Shown in pieces: positions 1 to 6,014 of a DNA stretch of 11,900 nt. The DNA lies in NCBI GenBank assembly GCA_028691385.1, contig JAQUZL010000054.1, positions 1 to 11,900 of the forward strand. The letters run 5' to 3'. Position numbers and translations under genes: made by a program. The notes beneath the pieces were generated by a model. That model had not been told where the DNA came from, ran no database searches, and worked only from the letters and a program-made list of their open reading frames with translations. This DNA comes from Oscillospiraceae bacterium (GTDB taxonomy: Bacteria > Bacillota > Clostridia > Oscillospirales > Oscillospiraceae). How positions within the stretch are numbered: the first letter of the stretch is position 1; every line of letters begins with the position of its first letter.

Positions 1-127
1 CCATTGCGTTCAGATCATCCGGGTTGATGATGGTCTGCATGGAAGCACGATCCAAAGTGCCATCCGGATTGACGGCAACCTTACCGGAAGTATCCGGAAC
101 CTGCTTAACACAAACAAGAATTTTCAT
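1..127 (-). CDS. etfB: Electron transfer flavoprotein beta subunit, N-terminal part
   Basis: The first 42 codons of a gene leaving the window at its left edge. The protein begins MKILVCVKQVPDT and continues to an INPDD motif near residue 34, the usual N-terminus of clostridial EtfB. EtfB pairs with EtfA, binds FAD and AMP or a second FAD, and passes electrons to butyryl-CoA dehydrogenase in the cytoplasm; in many Clostridia this complex bifurcates electrons from NADH to crotonyl-CoA and ferredoxin. The start is well supported: the sequence AAGGAGGT ends 9 bases before the ATG and overlaps the bcd stop codon, and the gap to bcd is only 15 bases, so the two are cotranscribed and probably translationally coupled. 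Whether this EtfB is of the bifurcating type cannot be told from the visible part. etfA is expected next but is outside the window. Confidence 0.93.
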   Translation of the reverse strand, partial: MKILVCVKQVPDTSGKVAVNPDGTLDRASMQTIINPDDLNAM

Positions 128-142
128 TTTCGTGATACCTCC

Positions 143-1279
143 TTACAGAATATTGCTGGAAATGACAATGCGCTGAACCTCGGAAGTACCCTCGTAGATT
201 TCCGTGATCTTTGCATCGCGCATCATACGCTCAACAGGATAGTCCTGCGTATAGCCGTAGCCGCCGAACATCTGGACAGCCTTGGTGGAAGTCCGCATGG
301 CAAGCTCGGAGCAGAACAGCTTGGCACAGGCAGCCTCAACAGTGAAGCGCTGGCCGGCAGTCTTGGTAGCAGCGGCCTTGTAGGTCAGCAGCTGGCCGGC
401 CTGAATGCCCATGTACATATCAGCAAATGCGAACTGCGTATGCTGGAACTTGGAGATCGGCTTGCCGAACTGTACGCGGCCCTTGGTGTATTCCATAGCC
501 TCGTTCATGGAGCCTTCTGCAATGCCCAGAGCCTGTGCAGCGATGCCGATACGGCCGCCGTCCAGCGTCTGCATGGCAATGCCGAAGCCCTTGCCCTCTT
601 TGCCCAGCAGGTTTTCCTTCGGGACAATGCAGTCGGTGAAGACGATTTCAGCGGTGGGGGAGCCATGCAGGCCCATCTTGACTTCGTGCTTGCCGACGGA
701 ATAACCCGGCATATTGCTTTCAACGATAAAGGCGGAGATGCCCTTGGTGCCCTTGGACGGATCGGTCATTGCAAAAACGACCAGAACGTCGGCAACGTAA
801 CCGTTGGTGATGAAGATTTTGGAGCCGTTCAGGACATAATGGTCACCCTCAAGCACTGCAGTGGTGCAGCCCTTGGAAGCGTCAGAGCCGGCGTTCGGCT
901 CGGTCAGGCAGAATGCGCCGACCTTGCGACCCTCGGTCAGCATGCGCAGATACTTCTGCTTCTGCTCTTCGGTACCGCTCTTCAGAATCGGGCCGCAGCA
1001 CAGACCGTTGTGGGTAGCGACAATATCGCCGGTGGAAGCGCAGACCTTGGAGAGCTCTTCGATTGCGATTGCACCGCAAATGTCATCGGCGCCGTAGCCA
1101 CCGTATTCCTTGGGCACGCACATGCCCATGATGCCATAGCGAAACAGCTTCTCGATATTTTCCCGGGGATACTCAGCAAACTTGTCGGTATCAGCAGCAA
1201 TTGGACGAACTTCGTTTTCCGTGAAATCGTGCATCATCTTGCGGAGCATCAGTTGCTCTTTGGTAAGTGTAAAATCCAT
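143..1279 (-). CDS. bcd: Butyryl-CoA dehydrogenase (short-chain acyl-CoA dehydrogenase)
   Basis: A 378-residue cytoplasmic FAD enzyme, the usual length for the family. It reduces crotonyl-CoA to butyryl-CoA with electrons from the Etf complex, the last reductive step of butyrate formation. Visible marks: acyl-CoA dehydrogenase signature AFCLTEPNAGSDA at residues 122-134; the second signature from about 336 to 358 (MFGGYGYTQDYPVER); and the YEGT motif with Glu363, which aligns with the catalytic base of the butyryl-CoA, short- and medium-chain dehydrogenases. The start is fixed by AGGAGG 10 bases upstream. It lies 59 bases after hbd and 15 bases before etfB on the same strand. Related acyl-CoA dehydrogenases with other substrates exist, but the neighbours hbd and etfB make the butyryl-CoA assignment strong. 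No broken or missing key residue was seen. Confidence 0.94.
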   Translation of the reverse strand: MDFTLTKEQLMLRKMMHDFTENEVRPIAADTDKFAEYPRENIEKLFRYGIMGMCVPKEYGGYGADDICGAIAIEELSKVCASTGDIVATHNGLCCGPILKSGTEEQKQKYLRMLTEGRKVGAFCLTEPNAGSDASKGCTTAVLEGDHYVLNGSKIFITNGYVADVLVVFAMTDPSKGTKGISAFIVESNMPGYSVGKHEVKMGLHGSPTAEIVFTDCIVPKENLLGKEGKGFGIAMQTLDGGRIGIAAQALGIAEGSMNEAMEYTKGRVQFGKPISKFQHTQFAFADMYMGIQAGQLLTYKAAATKTAGQRFTVEAACAKLFCSELAMRTSTKAVQMFGGYGYTQDYPVERMMRDAKITEIYEGTSEVQRIVISSNIL

Positions 1280-1338
1280 GAAAATGTTTCCTCCTATCAG
1301 AATAGTGTATAAATAACGACCGTGGATAATCCGGCCAA

Positions 1339-2193
1339 TTATTTCGAGTAGTCGAAGAAGCCCTTGCCGGTTTTGCGACCAAGCTGGCCGGCACGAACCA
1401 TTTTGCGCATCAGCGGTTCGGCACGATACTTCGGATCGCCGGTTTCATTATAGATGACATCCATAATGTTCAGGCAAATATCCAGACCGACCAAATCGCC
1501 CAGATGCAGCGGACCCATCGGATGGTTTGCGCCAAGGCACATGGCCGTATCGATGTCATCCGCGGTAGCGACGCCGTTGGCATAAAGGCCGACTGCCTCG
1601 TTAATCATCGGGATCAGGATGCGGTTGACAACAAAACCGGGATACTCATGCACCTCGACGGCCTGCTTGCCAACCTCCGCTGCCAGATCACTGACGAGCT
1701 GATAGGTGGCGTCGCTGGTGTGGAAGCCGCGAATGACCTCAACGAGTTTCATAACGGTGGCGGGATTGAAGAAATGCATGCCGATGAACTGCTCCTTGCG
1801 CTTGACGGCAGAGGAGATTTCCGTGATGGAAATGGAAGAGGTGTTGGAAGCAAAGATGGTTTCCGGCTTGCAGATCTCATCGAGTTCCTTGTAAACACTC
1901 TTCTTGATGTCGATTCGTTCCACAATGGCCTCCACAATCAGATCGACATCGGCAATTGCGTGGAGATCGGTGGTGAAAGACATGTTTGCCAGAATGGCAG
2001 CCTTCTGCGCCTCGTCCATTTTGCCCTTGGCGACCTGCTTGTCAAGACCCTTGTTCAGCTTTGCTTCGGCACCAGCAATGATTTCGTCGGTGATATCACG
2101 AACGATGACCTGCTTGCCGGCACGGGCAAAAACCTGTGCGATGTCAAGGCCCATGGTACCGGCACCAATTACGGCAACCTTTTGAATACTCAT
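1339..2193 (-). CDS. hbd: 3-hydroxybutyryl-CoA dehydrogenase
   Basis: A 284-residue enzyme that reduces acetoacetyl-CoA to 3-hydroxybutyryl-CoA in butyrate synthesis. The Rossmann motif GAGTMG is at residues 10-15. Asp33 at the end of the second strand (VRDIT) points to NADH rather than NADPH. The catalytic pair is His140 (GMHFFNP) and Glu152, with Ser119 and Asn190 at the spacing known from 3-hydroxyacyl-CoA dehydrogenases. The C-terminal domain (about 185-284) is complete, ending GKGFFDYSK. The reading frame stays open 43 codons further upstream, but that extension (to 2322) has no family similarity. I chose the ATG at 2193 because AGGAGG lies 11 bases before it and the protein then has the family length. 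It is the first gene of the butyrate operon here, with bcd and etfB downstream; in Clostridium acetobutylicum hbd is instead the last gene of the cluster. Confidence 0.94.
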   Translation of the reverse strand: MSIQKVAVIGAGTMGLDIAQVFARAGKQVIVRDITDEIIAGAEAKLNKGLDKQVAKGKMDEAQKAAILANMSFTTDLHAIADVDLIVEAIVERIDIKKSVYKELDEICKPETIFASNTSSISITEISSAVKRKEQFIGMHFFNPATVMKLVEVIRGFHTSDATYQLVSDLAAEVGKQAVEVHEYPGFVVNRILIPMINEAVGLYANGVATADDIDTAMCLGANHPMGPLHLGDLVGLDICLNIMDVIYNETGDPKYRAEPLMRKMVRAGQLGRKTGKGFFDYSK

Positions 2194-2499
2194 GCTGCTA
2201 TGTTCCTCCTTATGCGCCCTTATGTAGGGGCATGATTCATGGCAGAGCGGTAAGCCCGCGCTGCCCGCGATATTGAACGAAATGCCTTGCTGCGGACGCG
2301 TTTTTACCGCATCCGATTCCACAAAGAAAAACAGGTTTCCATGGAGAGGGCATACTAATTCAATATGGCATTATGATAATTCAATTTCGACAAAAAAGCA
2401 AGGAATTCTTTCAGATAATATCACGGAAAATTTAATTTTTGGAGCATAAAAACTAGCTAATATTCACAACAAATGGGCGATTGCATGGTGCACATGGGG
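2194..2499 (-). other. Gene-free leader and promoter region of hbd
   Basis: Together with the ribU terminator this makes a 357-base stretch without a convincing gene. Read toward hbd it holds an AT-rich upstream half (about 2340-2480), where the promoter should lie, and a GC-rich half (2240-2310) next to the gene. The AT-rich half has a 9-base direct repeat, TAATTCAAT on the plus strand at 2356-2364 and 2377-2385, offset by 21 bases. The GC-rich half has an inverted repeat GCGGTAA (2247-2253) / TTACCGC (2304-2310) around a direct repeat GCCCGCG (2254-2260 and 2263-2269). The hbd ribosome binding site AGGAGG occupies 2205-2210. I recognise no known riboswitch class. Confidence 0.6.
2415..2423 (-). 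promoter_or_regulatory. Possible extended -10 promoter for hbd-bcd-etfB
   Basis: On the minus strand TATTAT (2420-2415) is preceded by TGA (2423-2421), which fits an extended -10 element (TGn before the hexamer). No good -35 hexamer lies 16-18 bases upstream, so the call rests on the -10 alone. Transcription would begin near 2408 and give a leader of about 215 bases. A second, weaker option is TTGTTG (2472-2467) with TATGCT (2448-2443) at 18 bases. Confidence 0.3.
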
Positions 2500-2538
2500 A
2501 AAAAAGGAAATGTGCAGCAAAATATATTTGCTGCACAT
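2500..2538 (-). terminator. Intrinsic terminator after ribU
   Basis: A 12-base-pair perfect stem, ATGTGCAGCAAA (2538-2527 on the minus strand) with its complement at 2521-2510, closes a 5-base AT loop. The minus-strand transcript then continues with TTCCTTTTTT. It begins 12 bases after the ribU stop codon and separates ribU from the butyrate operon on the same strand. Confidence 0.88.
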
Positions 2539-2550
2539 GTATAAATTTTA

Positions 2551-3294
2551 TTAATTTCCGCCGAGCTTGTGCAAAAACTTTTCTACACGTTTGTACAAAA
2601 TAAAGGTCAATGGGGACACGATTGCACCCTTCAAAATGTTAAAAGGAACGACCGCGAAGAGAACGAGCGTCGACACGCTGCTGATGGATGCGTTCACGGC
2701 CGTGCCCATTCCGATCAGCGCGTCAAGCGGCAGACCGTAGAGCTGCGCAAATTTCGGGAGCAGATAAACGCCGTTGAACAGTCCGCCAAAGATGCTCATG
2801 ACAATCGTGCCGGCAATCATACCAAAAATGGCGGAGGATTTGCTTTTCTTCGCATGGTAGAAGATGGACGCTGGCAGAATCATGGCGCAGCCAACGCAGA
2901 AGTTGGCAAAGTCACCGACAAAGGCCGTTGTAGTGCCCTTGAGCAGAAGCTTGATGACCACCTTGACCAGCTCACAGATCACGCCTGCCACAGGCCCAAG
3001 ATAGAACGAGCAGATCAGGACGGAAATTTCGCTCAAATCAATTTTATAGAAAGACGGAGCGAAAAACAGCGGAATCTCAAATAGCATCAATACCGCTGCC
3101 ACTGCGGCGAACATCGCAATGAATGCAATATAGCGGGCAGAACCGACACGGTGCCGGTGCATGCCGCTCAGCCGTTCCGCCGCGAGCGCCACGCCGAGTA
3201 AAGCCAAAAAAACCAACAGACAAACTCCAAGAAATGACAGACTGCTTTGTGCCGCCTGCAAAAGTGATGCCATAGGTGCAGCAAACCTTTCCAT
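2551..3294 (-). CDS. ribU: ECF transporter S component, riboflavin type (RibU)
   Basis: A 247-residue membrane protein, the substrate-binding subunit of an energy-coupling factor importer for riboflavin; the EcfA/A'/T energising module is not in this window. Family marks in order: IPLFFAPSFYKIDLSEIS around residues 74-91, FYLGPVAGV at 97-105, GDFANF at 127-132, and PFNILKGAIVSPLTFILYKR at 217-236, the typical RibU ending. About six core membrane segments lie from residue 52 onward. An additional hydrophobic segment at about 17-39 makes it longer than the common 190-200-residue RibU. The start is uncertain: the ATG at 3294 has no ribosome binding site, whereas the ATG at 3273 (residue 8) has GGAAAGG 12 bases before it, giving 240 residues. 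A sigma-A promoter lies just upstream and a terminator just downstream, so it may be a single-gene unit. Other vitamin S components are possible but less likely. Confidence 0.85.
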   Translation of the reverse strand: MERFAAPMASLLQAAQSSLSFLGVCLLVFLALLGVALAAERLSGMHRHRVGSARYIAFIAMFAAVAAVLMLFEIPLFFAPSFYKIDLSEISVLICSFYLGPVAGVICELVKVVIKLLLKGTTTAFVGDFANFCVGCAMILPASIFYHAKKSKSSAIFGMIAGTIVMSIFGGLFNGVYLLPKFAQLYGLPLDALIGMGTAVNASISSVSTLVLFAVVPFNILKGAIVSPLTFILYKRVEKFLHKLGGN

Positions 3295-3331
3295 CGCCGT
3301 AAATCGACGTTATTTGGGGATTTCCTGCGCT

Positions 3332-3359
3332 ATTATAACAACGATGGGTGGAAAAGCAA
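3332..3359 (-). promoter_or_regulatory. Sigma-A-type promoter of ribU
   Basis: Minus strand: -35 TTGCTT (3359-3354), 16-base spacer, -10 TATAAT (3337-3332), with TG one base before the -10 (an extended -10). Transcription would start near 3325, about 30 bases before the first ATG. That is too short a leader for an FMN riboswitch, which often precedes ribU in Firmicutes. Confidence 0.7.
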
Positions 3360-3377
3360 ACACTTTTTTTCCGGACG

Positions 3378-3412
3378 GCGATCTGCTATGATAGCAATAT
3401 CGCAGGTTTTTT
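3378..3412 (+). terminator. Terminator-like hairpin facing the plus strand
   Basis: Stem GCGAT/ATCGC (3378-3382, 3399-3403), a small internal loop, then TGCTA/TAGCA (3384-3388, 3392-3396) with a TGA loop. On the plus strand it is followed by AGG and six T. On the minus strand, where the DUF4830 gene ends, no T run follows, so it is a weak terminator for that gene. No plus-strand gene precedes it. Confidence 0.4.
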
Positions 3413-3887
3413 AGTTGGGCGCGTCGAAACCGTGGATGAAGCCGTTTTGCTCGGAAGAGCTGACGTCGCCGCCGATGACCTTGTTGCGATAGGTGAGGAC
3501 CGTGGCCTTGACGGTAGCGCCCTCCGGCACGTCGGGATAGTTTGAAACATGGTAGACATAGCGTTTGACCTTCTTGCCCTCGTATTTGTGCAGGTCAAAG
3601 CCCTGATTTAGCTGAATCTCGTTATAAGACTCCAATACCTCCGGAAAGCTGTCCGGAATTCGGACTTCCTGGGATTCGACCGGTATCTCATCCACAACCC
3701 ATCCGTAGGTGGCGAGGTAGGCGACGCGATCCTCGTTGGTCTCCGCCGCAGTGGCGTGTGCAGCCGTTTCCAAATCCTTTGTGCCGGCGGCAGTGCGCAT
3801 CAGGATCAGCAGTACGAGTACGGCCAATATCATCGCGCCTACCATAGCAAGTTTCCCTTTTTTAAGTTTTGCGGTATAAATAAACAT
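3411..3887 (-). CDS. Membrane-anchored DUF4830 domain protein
   Basis: A 158-residue protein of unknown function. Residues 1-12 are short and basic, 13-30 form one membrane segment (AMVGAMILAVLVLLILM), 31-52 is an Ala/Thr-rich linker, and 53-155 is the extracellular domain. That domain shows the pattern I associate with DUF4830: RVAYLATYGW (54-63), VRIPDSF (75-81), YNEIQLNQGFDLHKYEGK (88-105), RYVYHVSNYP (109-118) and KVIGGDVSS (136-144). The likely topology is N-terminus inside, domain outside. I chose the ATG at 3887 because GGAGG lies 7 bases upstream and the membrane anchor starts right after it; the frame is open further upstream, but that part overlaps the divergent rsuA-like gene and is not protein-like. 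The family name rests on remembered pattern, not a search. No enzymatic motif was seen. Confidence 0.8.
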   Translation of the reverse strand: MFIYTAKLKKGKLAMVGAMILAVLVLLILMRTAAGTKDLETAAHATAAETNEDRVAYLATYGWVVDEIPVESQEVRIPDSFPEVLESYNEIQLNQGFDLHKYEGKKVKRYVYHVSNYPDVPEGATVKATVLTYRNKVIGGDVSSSEQNGFIHGFDAPN

Positions 3888-3920
3888 CAATCGTTCCTCC
3901 GTTCCTAAATCGTGGTAAAC

Positions 3921-3950
3921 ATTATGAACCGGCTGGGACAAATATGACAA
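3921..3950 (-). promoter_or_regulatory. Promoter of the DUF4830 gene
   Basis: Minus strand: TTGTCA (3950-3945), 18-base spacer, CATAAT (3926-3921). Transcription would begin near 3914, giving a leader of about 27 bases that contains the GGAGG ribosome binding site. The -35 hexamer lies only 11 bases from the start codon of the divergent pseudouridine synthase gene. Confidence 0.6.
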
Positions 3951-3961
3951 GCAGGTGAAGT

Positions 3962-4666
3962 ATGCAAAGACTGGATAAGATTTTATCGGAGGCGGGCGCG
4001 GGAAGCCGCAAAGAGCTGCGCAGCGTGATTCGTGCAGGACTTGTGACAGTAGACGGCGCGGTGGCGCGCAGGGAGGACGAGAAATTTGACGAGCAGGCGG
4101 TGACAATCACCCTGCGCGGCGCGCGGGTTGCGCTGTACCGCACGGTTTGGCTGATGATGAACAAGCCCATCGGCTATGTGACCTCGACACAGGACCCGCG
4201 GGATCAAACGGTGATGGAGCTGCTGCCGGCGCAGTATCGGACGCTGAACCTGTTCCCGGTCGGGCGACTGGACAAGTTGACGCAGGGGCTGCTTCTCTTT
4301 ACCAATGACGGGGACGCGGCGCACCGGCTGACGTCCCCCGGGCACGCTGTGAAAAAAGTGTATGAGGCATGGCATGAGGGGCAGGCGACGGCAGAAGATG
4401 CGGCGGCGTTTCTCGCGGGTCTTGCGCTGAAGGACGGCACGATTTGCAGGCCCGGCGTGCTTGAGCCGCTCGGCCCGGGCCATAGCCGCATCACGGTGAC
4501 CGAGGGAAAATACCATCAGGTGCGGCGGATGATGGCAGCCCGCGGCATGACGGTCACGGCGCTGCGCAGGGTACGCGAGGGCACGCTGACGCTTGCCGAT
4601 CTGGAAGTGGGCGCGTGTCGGGAACTGACAAAAGCGGAGGTTTTGCGTTTGAACTGTGAAATATGA
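3962..4666 (+). CDS. RsuA/RluB-family pseudouridine synthase
   Basis: A 234-residue cytoplasmic enzyme that converts a specific uridine in ribosomal RNA to pseudouridine. An S4 RNA-binding domain covers about residues 1-48 (MQRLDKILSEAGAGSRKE...GLVTVDG). The catalytic domain begins at the MMNKPIGYVTS motif (65-75). GRLDKLTQGLLLFTNDG at 101-117 carries the catalytic Asp104, and EGKYHQVRRM at 181-190 is the conserved late motif. The length matches the 16S-type RsuA group, but the sequence alone does not say whether the target is 16S or 23S rRNA, so I give no symbol. The start has AGGTG 4 bases upstream. It diverges from the DUF4830 gene with a 74-base gap. A possible -10 (TATAAA, 3875-3880) lies inside the DUF4830 gene but has only a poor -35. 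No clear terminator follows. Confidence 0.92.
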   Translation: MQRLDKILSEAGAGSRKELRSVIRAGLVTVDGAVARREDEKFDEQAVTITLRGARVALYRTVWLMMNKPIGYVTSTQDPRDQTVMELLPAQYRTLNLFPVGRLDKLTQGLLLFTNDGDAAHRLTSPGHAVKKVYEAWHEGQATAEDAAAFLAGLALKDGTICRPGVLEPLGPGHSRITVTEGKYHQVRRMMAARGMTVTALRRVREGTLTLADLEVGACRELTKAEVLRLNCEI

Positions 4667-4792
4667 TGAGTTTTGAGCCGAAAATTTGGTTTGGACGGCG
4701 GCGAAAAGCATTGAAATCAGAGCCTCTTCATTATGCAATCGTCAAATTAGATAAAAACTTACGCTTTTTTGAAAGAAATTGTACACAAATAC

Positions 4793-4821
4793 TTGCAATT
4801 TGCCGAATTTCAGCGTATTAT
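4793..4821 (+). promoter_or_regulatory. Promoter of the regulator-ftsEX operon (distal)
   Basis: TTGCAA (4793-4798), 17-base spacer, TATTAT (4816-4821). Transcription would begin near 4828, 53 bases before the regulator ATG. An imperfect inverted repeat brackets it: TACACAAATACTTG (4782-4795) and, on the other strand, TGCACAAATTGTTG (4848-4835), matching at 11 of 14 positions. Confidence 0.65.
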
Positions 4822-4830
4822 TTATTTGCA

Positions 4831-4859
4831 TTTACAACAATTTGTGCATAGCGCATAAT
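4831..4859 (+). promoter_or_regulatory. Possible second promoter of the regulator gene (proximal)
   Basis: TTTACA (4831-4836), 17-base spacer, CATAAT (4854-4859). It would start RNA near 4866, just before the ribosome binding site GAGGAGG (4868-4874). The -10 lies in the small palindrome CGCATAATGCG (4852-4862). Confidence 0.4.
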
Positions 4860-4880
4860 GCGTGATGAGGAGGATAAGCC

Positions 4881-6011
4881 ATGTCCAGCCGAATGTTTCA
4901 AAGCGTAATCGTGCAGATGAAAGATGCGACGGATCGTATGTTTGGCGTAATTGATTCTGAGGGACACATTGTCGCCTGCAGTGAACCTTCTGCAATCGGT
5001 GAAAAAATGGACAGTCCGGTGCTTCGGCTCAATGCCGCACTGGATTCTGTTTGCGTCGCCGAAAAGAAAACCTTCAAAGCTCTGGCCAGTTGGGGCGCCT
5101 ATTTTGAATTTGCGGTGTTTGTCGATGGAGAGGACGAGCTTGCAACCTCTTTGTGTCTGATGGCGGCCGTGGCATTCAATGGCGCAAAGTCCTACTATGA
5201 GGACAAGCATGATAAGGGAACCTTTGTCAAGAACATTATCACGGATAATATTTTGCCGGGGGACGTCTACATTCGCGCCAAGGAGCTTCATTTTATTACC
5301 GACACTCCGCGCGCGGTATTTCTGGTTCGGCAGATCGGCCGAGCCGACGTCGCAACGGTGGATCTGCTGCAAAAGCTGTTTGCGGAAAAGCAGCAGGACT
5401 TTGTGCTGTCCATCAACGAAACGGATATTGCGATCGTCAAGCAGGTGGAGCCGGGCACAACCAATGAGCAGCTTGTCGCCATGGCGCAGAGCATCGAGGA
5501 AACCATCCGCACGGATCTTTTGATTAAAACAACCATCGGCATCGGTACCATAGCCGGTCATCTTCGGGAGCTTGCCAACGTCTATAAAGAGGCGCAGGTG
5601 GCCATTGAGGTCGGCAAGGTGTTTGATACGGAAAAGAGCATTATCCATTATGAGAATCTGGGCATCGGCCGCCTGATTTATCAGTTGCCGACCACACTAT
5701 GCGAGATTTTCCTGTCCGAGGTGTTCAAGAACAACTCCATTGACGCGCTCGATCAGGAAACGCTTTATACCATTAATAAGTTTTTTGAGAACAATCTGAA
5801 CGTATCCGAAACATCCAGAAAGCTGTTTGTCCATCGCAACACGCTGGTTTATCGACTTGAAAAAATCAAGAAGCTGACCGGCTTGGATTTGCGCGAGTTT
5901 GACCACGCAATCATTTTCAAGGTGGCGCTCATGGTCAAGAAATATCTGGTTTCCCGCGAGCCGGTCAGGCACGGCAAGCAGCTTCCTCCATCGTCTGCAG
6001 GGGGATTTTAA
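4881..6011 (+). CDS. PucR/CdaR-like transcriptional regulator
   Basis: A 376-residue cytoplasmic protein. Residues 1-105 resemble a degenerate sugar-diacid-recognition/GAF-like sensor: FGVIDSEGHIVACSEPSAIG at 21-40 follows the pattern 'message, G.I.AS, ..IG'. Residues about 140-250 fit the GGDEF-like middle domain of CdaR proteins (IGIGTIAGHLRELANVYKEA, 219-238). Residues 304-358 are the PucR-type helix-turn-helix: ENNLNVSETSRKLFVHRNTL (303-322) and YRLEKIKKLTGLDL (324-337). A tail of about 18 residues with no clear domain follows. The start is fixed by GAGGAGG 6 bases upstream. It ends 3 bases before ftsE, so it is very probably cotranscribed with ftsEX. The DNA-binding role is firm as a family assignment; the inducer and the targets are unknown. 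CdaR proper controls glycerate/sugar-diacid use, but no such genes are nearby, so I give no symbol. Confidence 0.85.
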   Translation: MSSRMFQSVIVQMKDATDRMFGVIDSEGHIVACSEPSAIGEKMDSPVLRLNAALDSVCVAEKKTFKALASWGAYFEFAVFVDGEDELATSLCLMAAVAFNGAKSYYEDKHDKGTFVKNIITDNILPGDVYIRAKELHFITDTPRAVFLVRQIGRADVATVDLLQKLFAEKQQDFVLSINETDIAIVKQVEPGTTNEQLVAMAQSIEETIRTDLLIKTTIGIGTIAGHLRELANVYKEAQVAIEVGKVFDTEKSIIHYENLGIGRLIYQLPTTLCEIFLSEVFKNNSIDALDQETLYTINKFFENNLNVSETSRKLFVHRNTLVYRLEKIKKLTGLDLREFDHAIIFKVALMVKKYLVSREPVRHGKQLPPSSAGGF

Positions 6012-6014
6012 TGA

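Noticed and set aside
440..1312. A 290-codon open frame on the plus strand opposite bcd
   Set aside because: It lies fully antisense to a conserved enzyme gene, has no ribosome binding site and no recognisable protein features. Long antisense frames of this kind arise from codon bias.
1504..2235. A 243-codon open frame on the plus strand opposite hbd
   Set aside because: Antisense to a well-supported gene, with no family similarity and no ribosome binding site.
2194..2322. A 43-residue N-terminal extension of Hbd
   Set aside because: The frame is open, but the extra residues look like translated leader. The ATG at 2193 has AGGAGG and gives the family length.
2463..2469. TTCACAA as a Rex operator in front of hbd
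   Set aside because: Rex sites are inverted repeats of TTGTGAA/TTCACAA type. Only one half is present; the sequence where the partner should be does not match.
4663..4851. A 62-codon frame overlapping the stop codon of the pseudouridine synthase gene
   Set aside because: It has no family similarity and runs through the AT-rich promoter region of the next operon, including the -35 and -10 hexamers.
4818..5648. A 276-codon minus-strand frame opposite the regulator gene
   Set aside because: Antisense shadow of a conserved PucR-like gene; its sequence shows no protein features.
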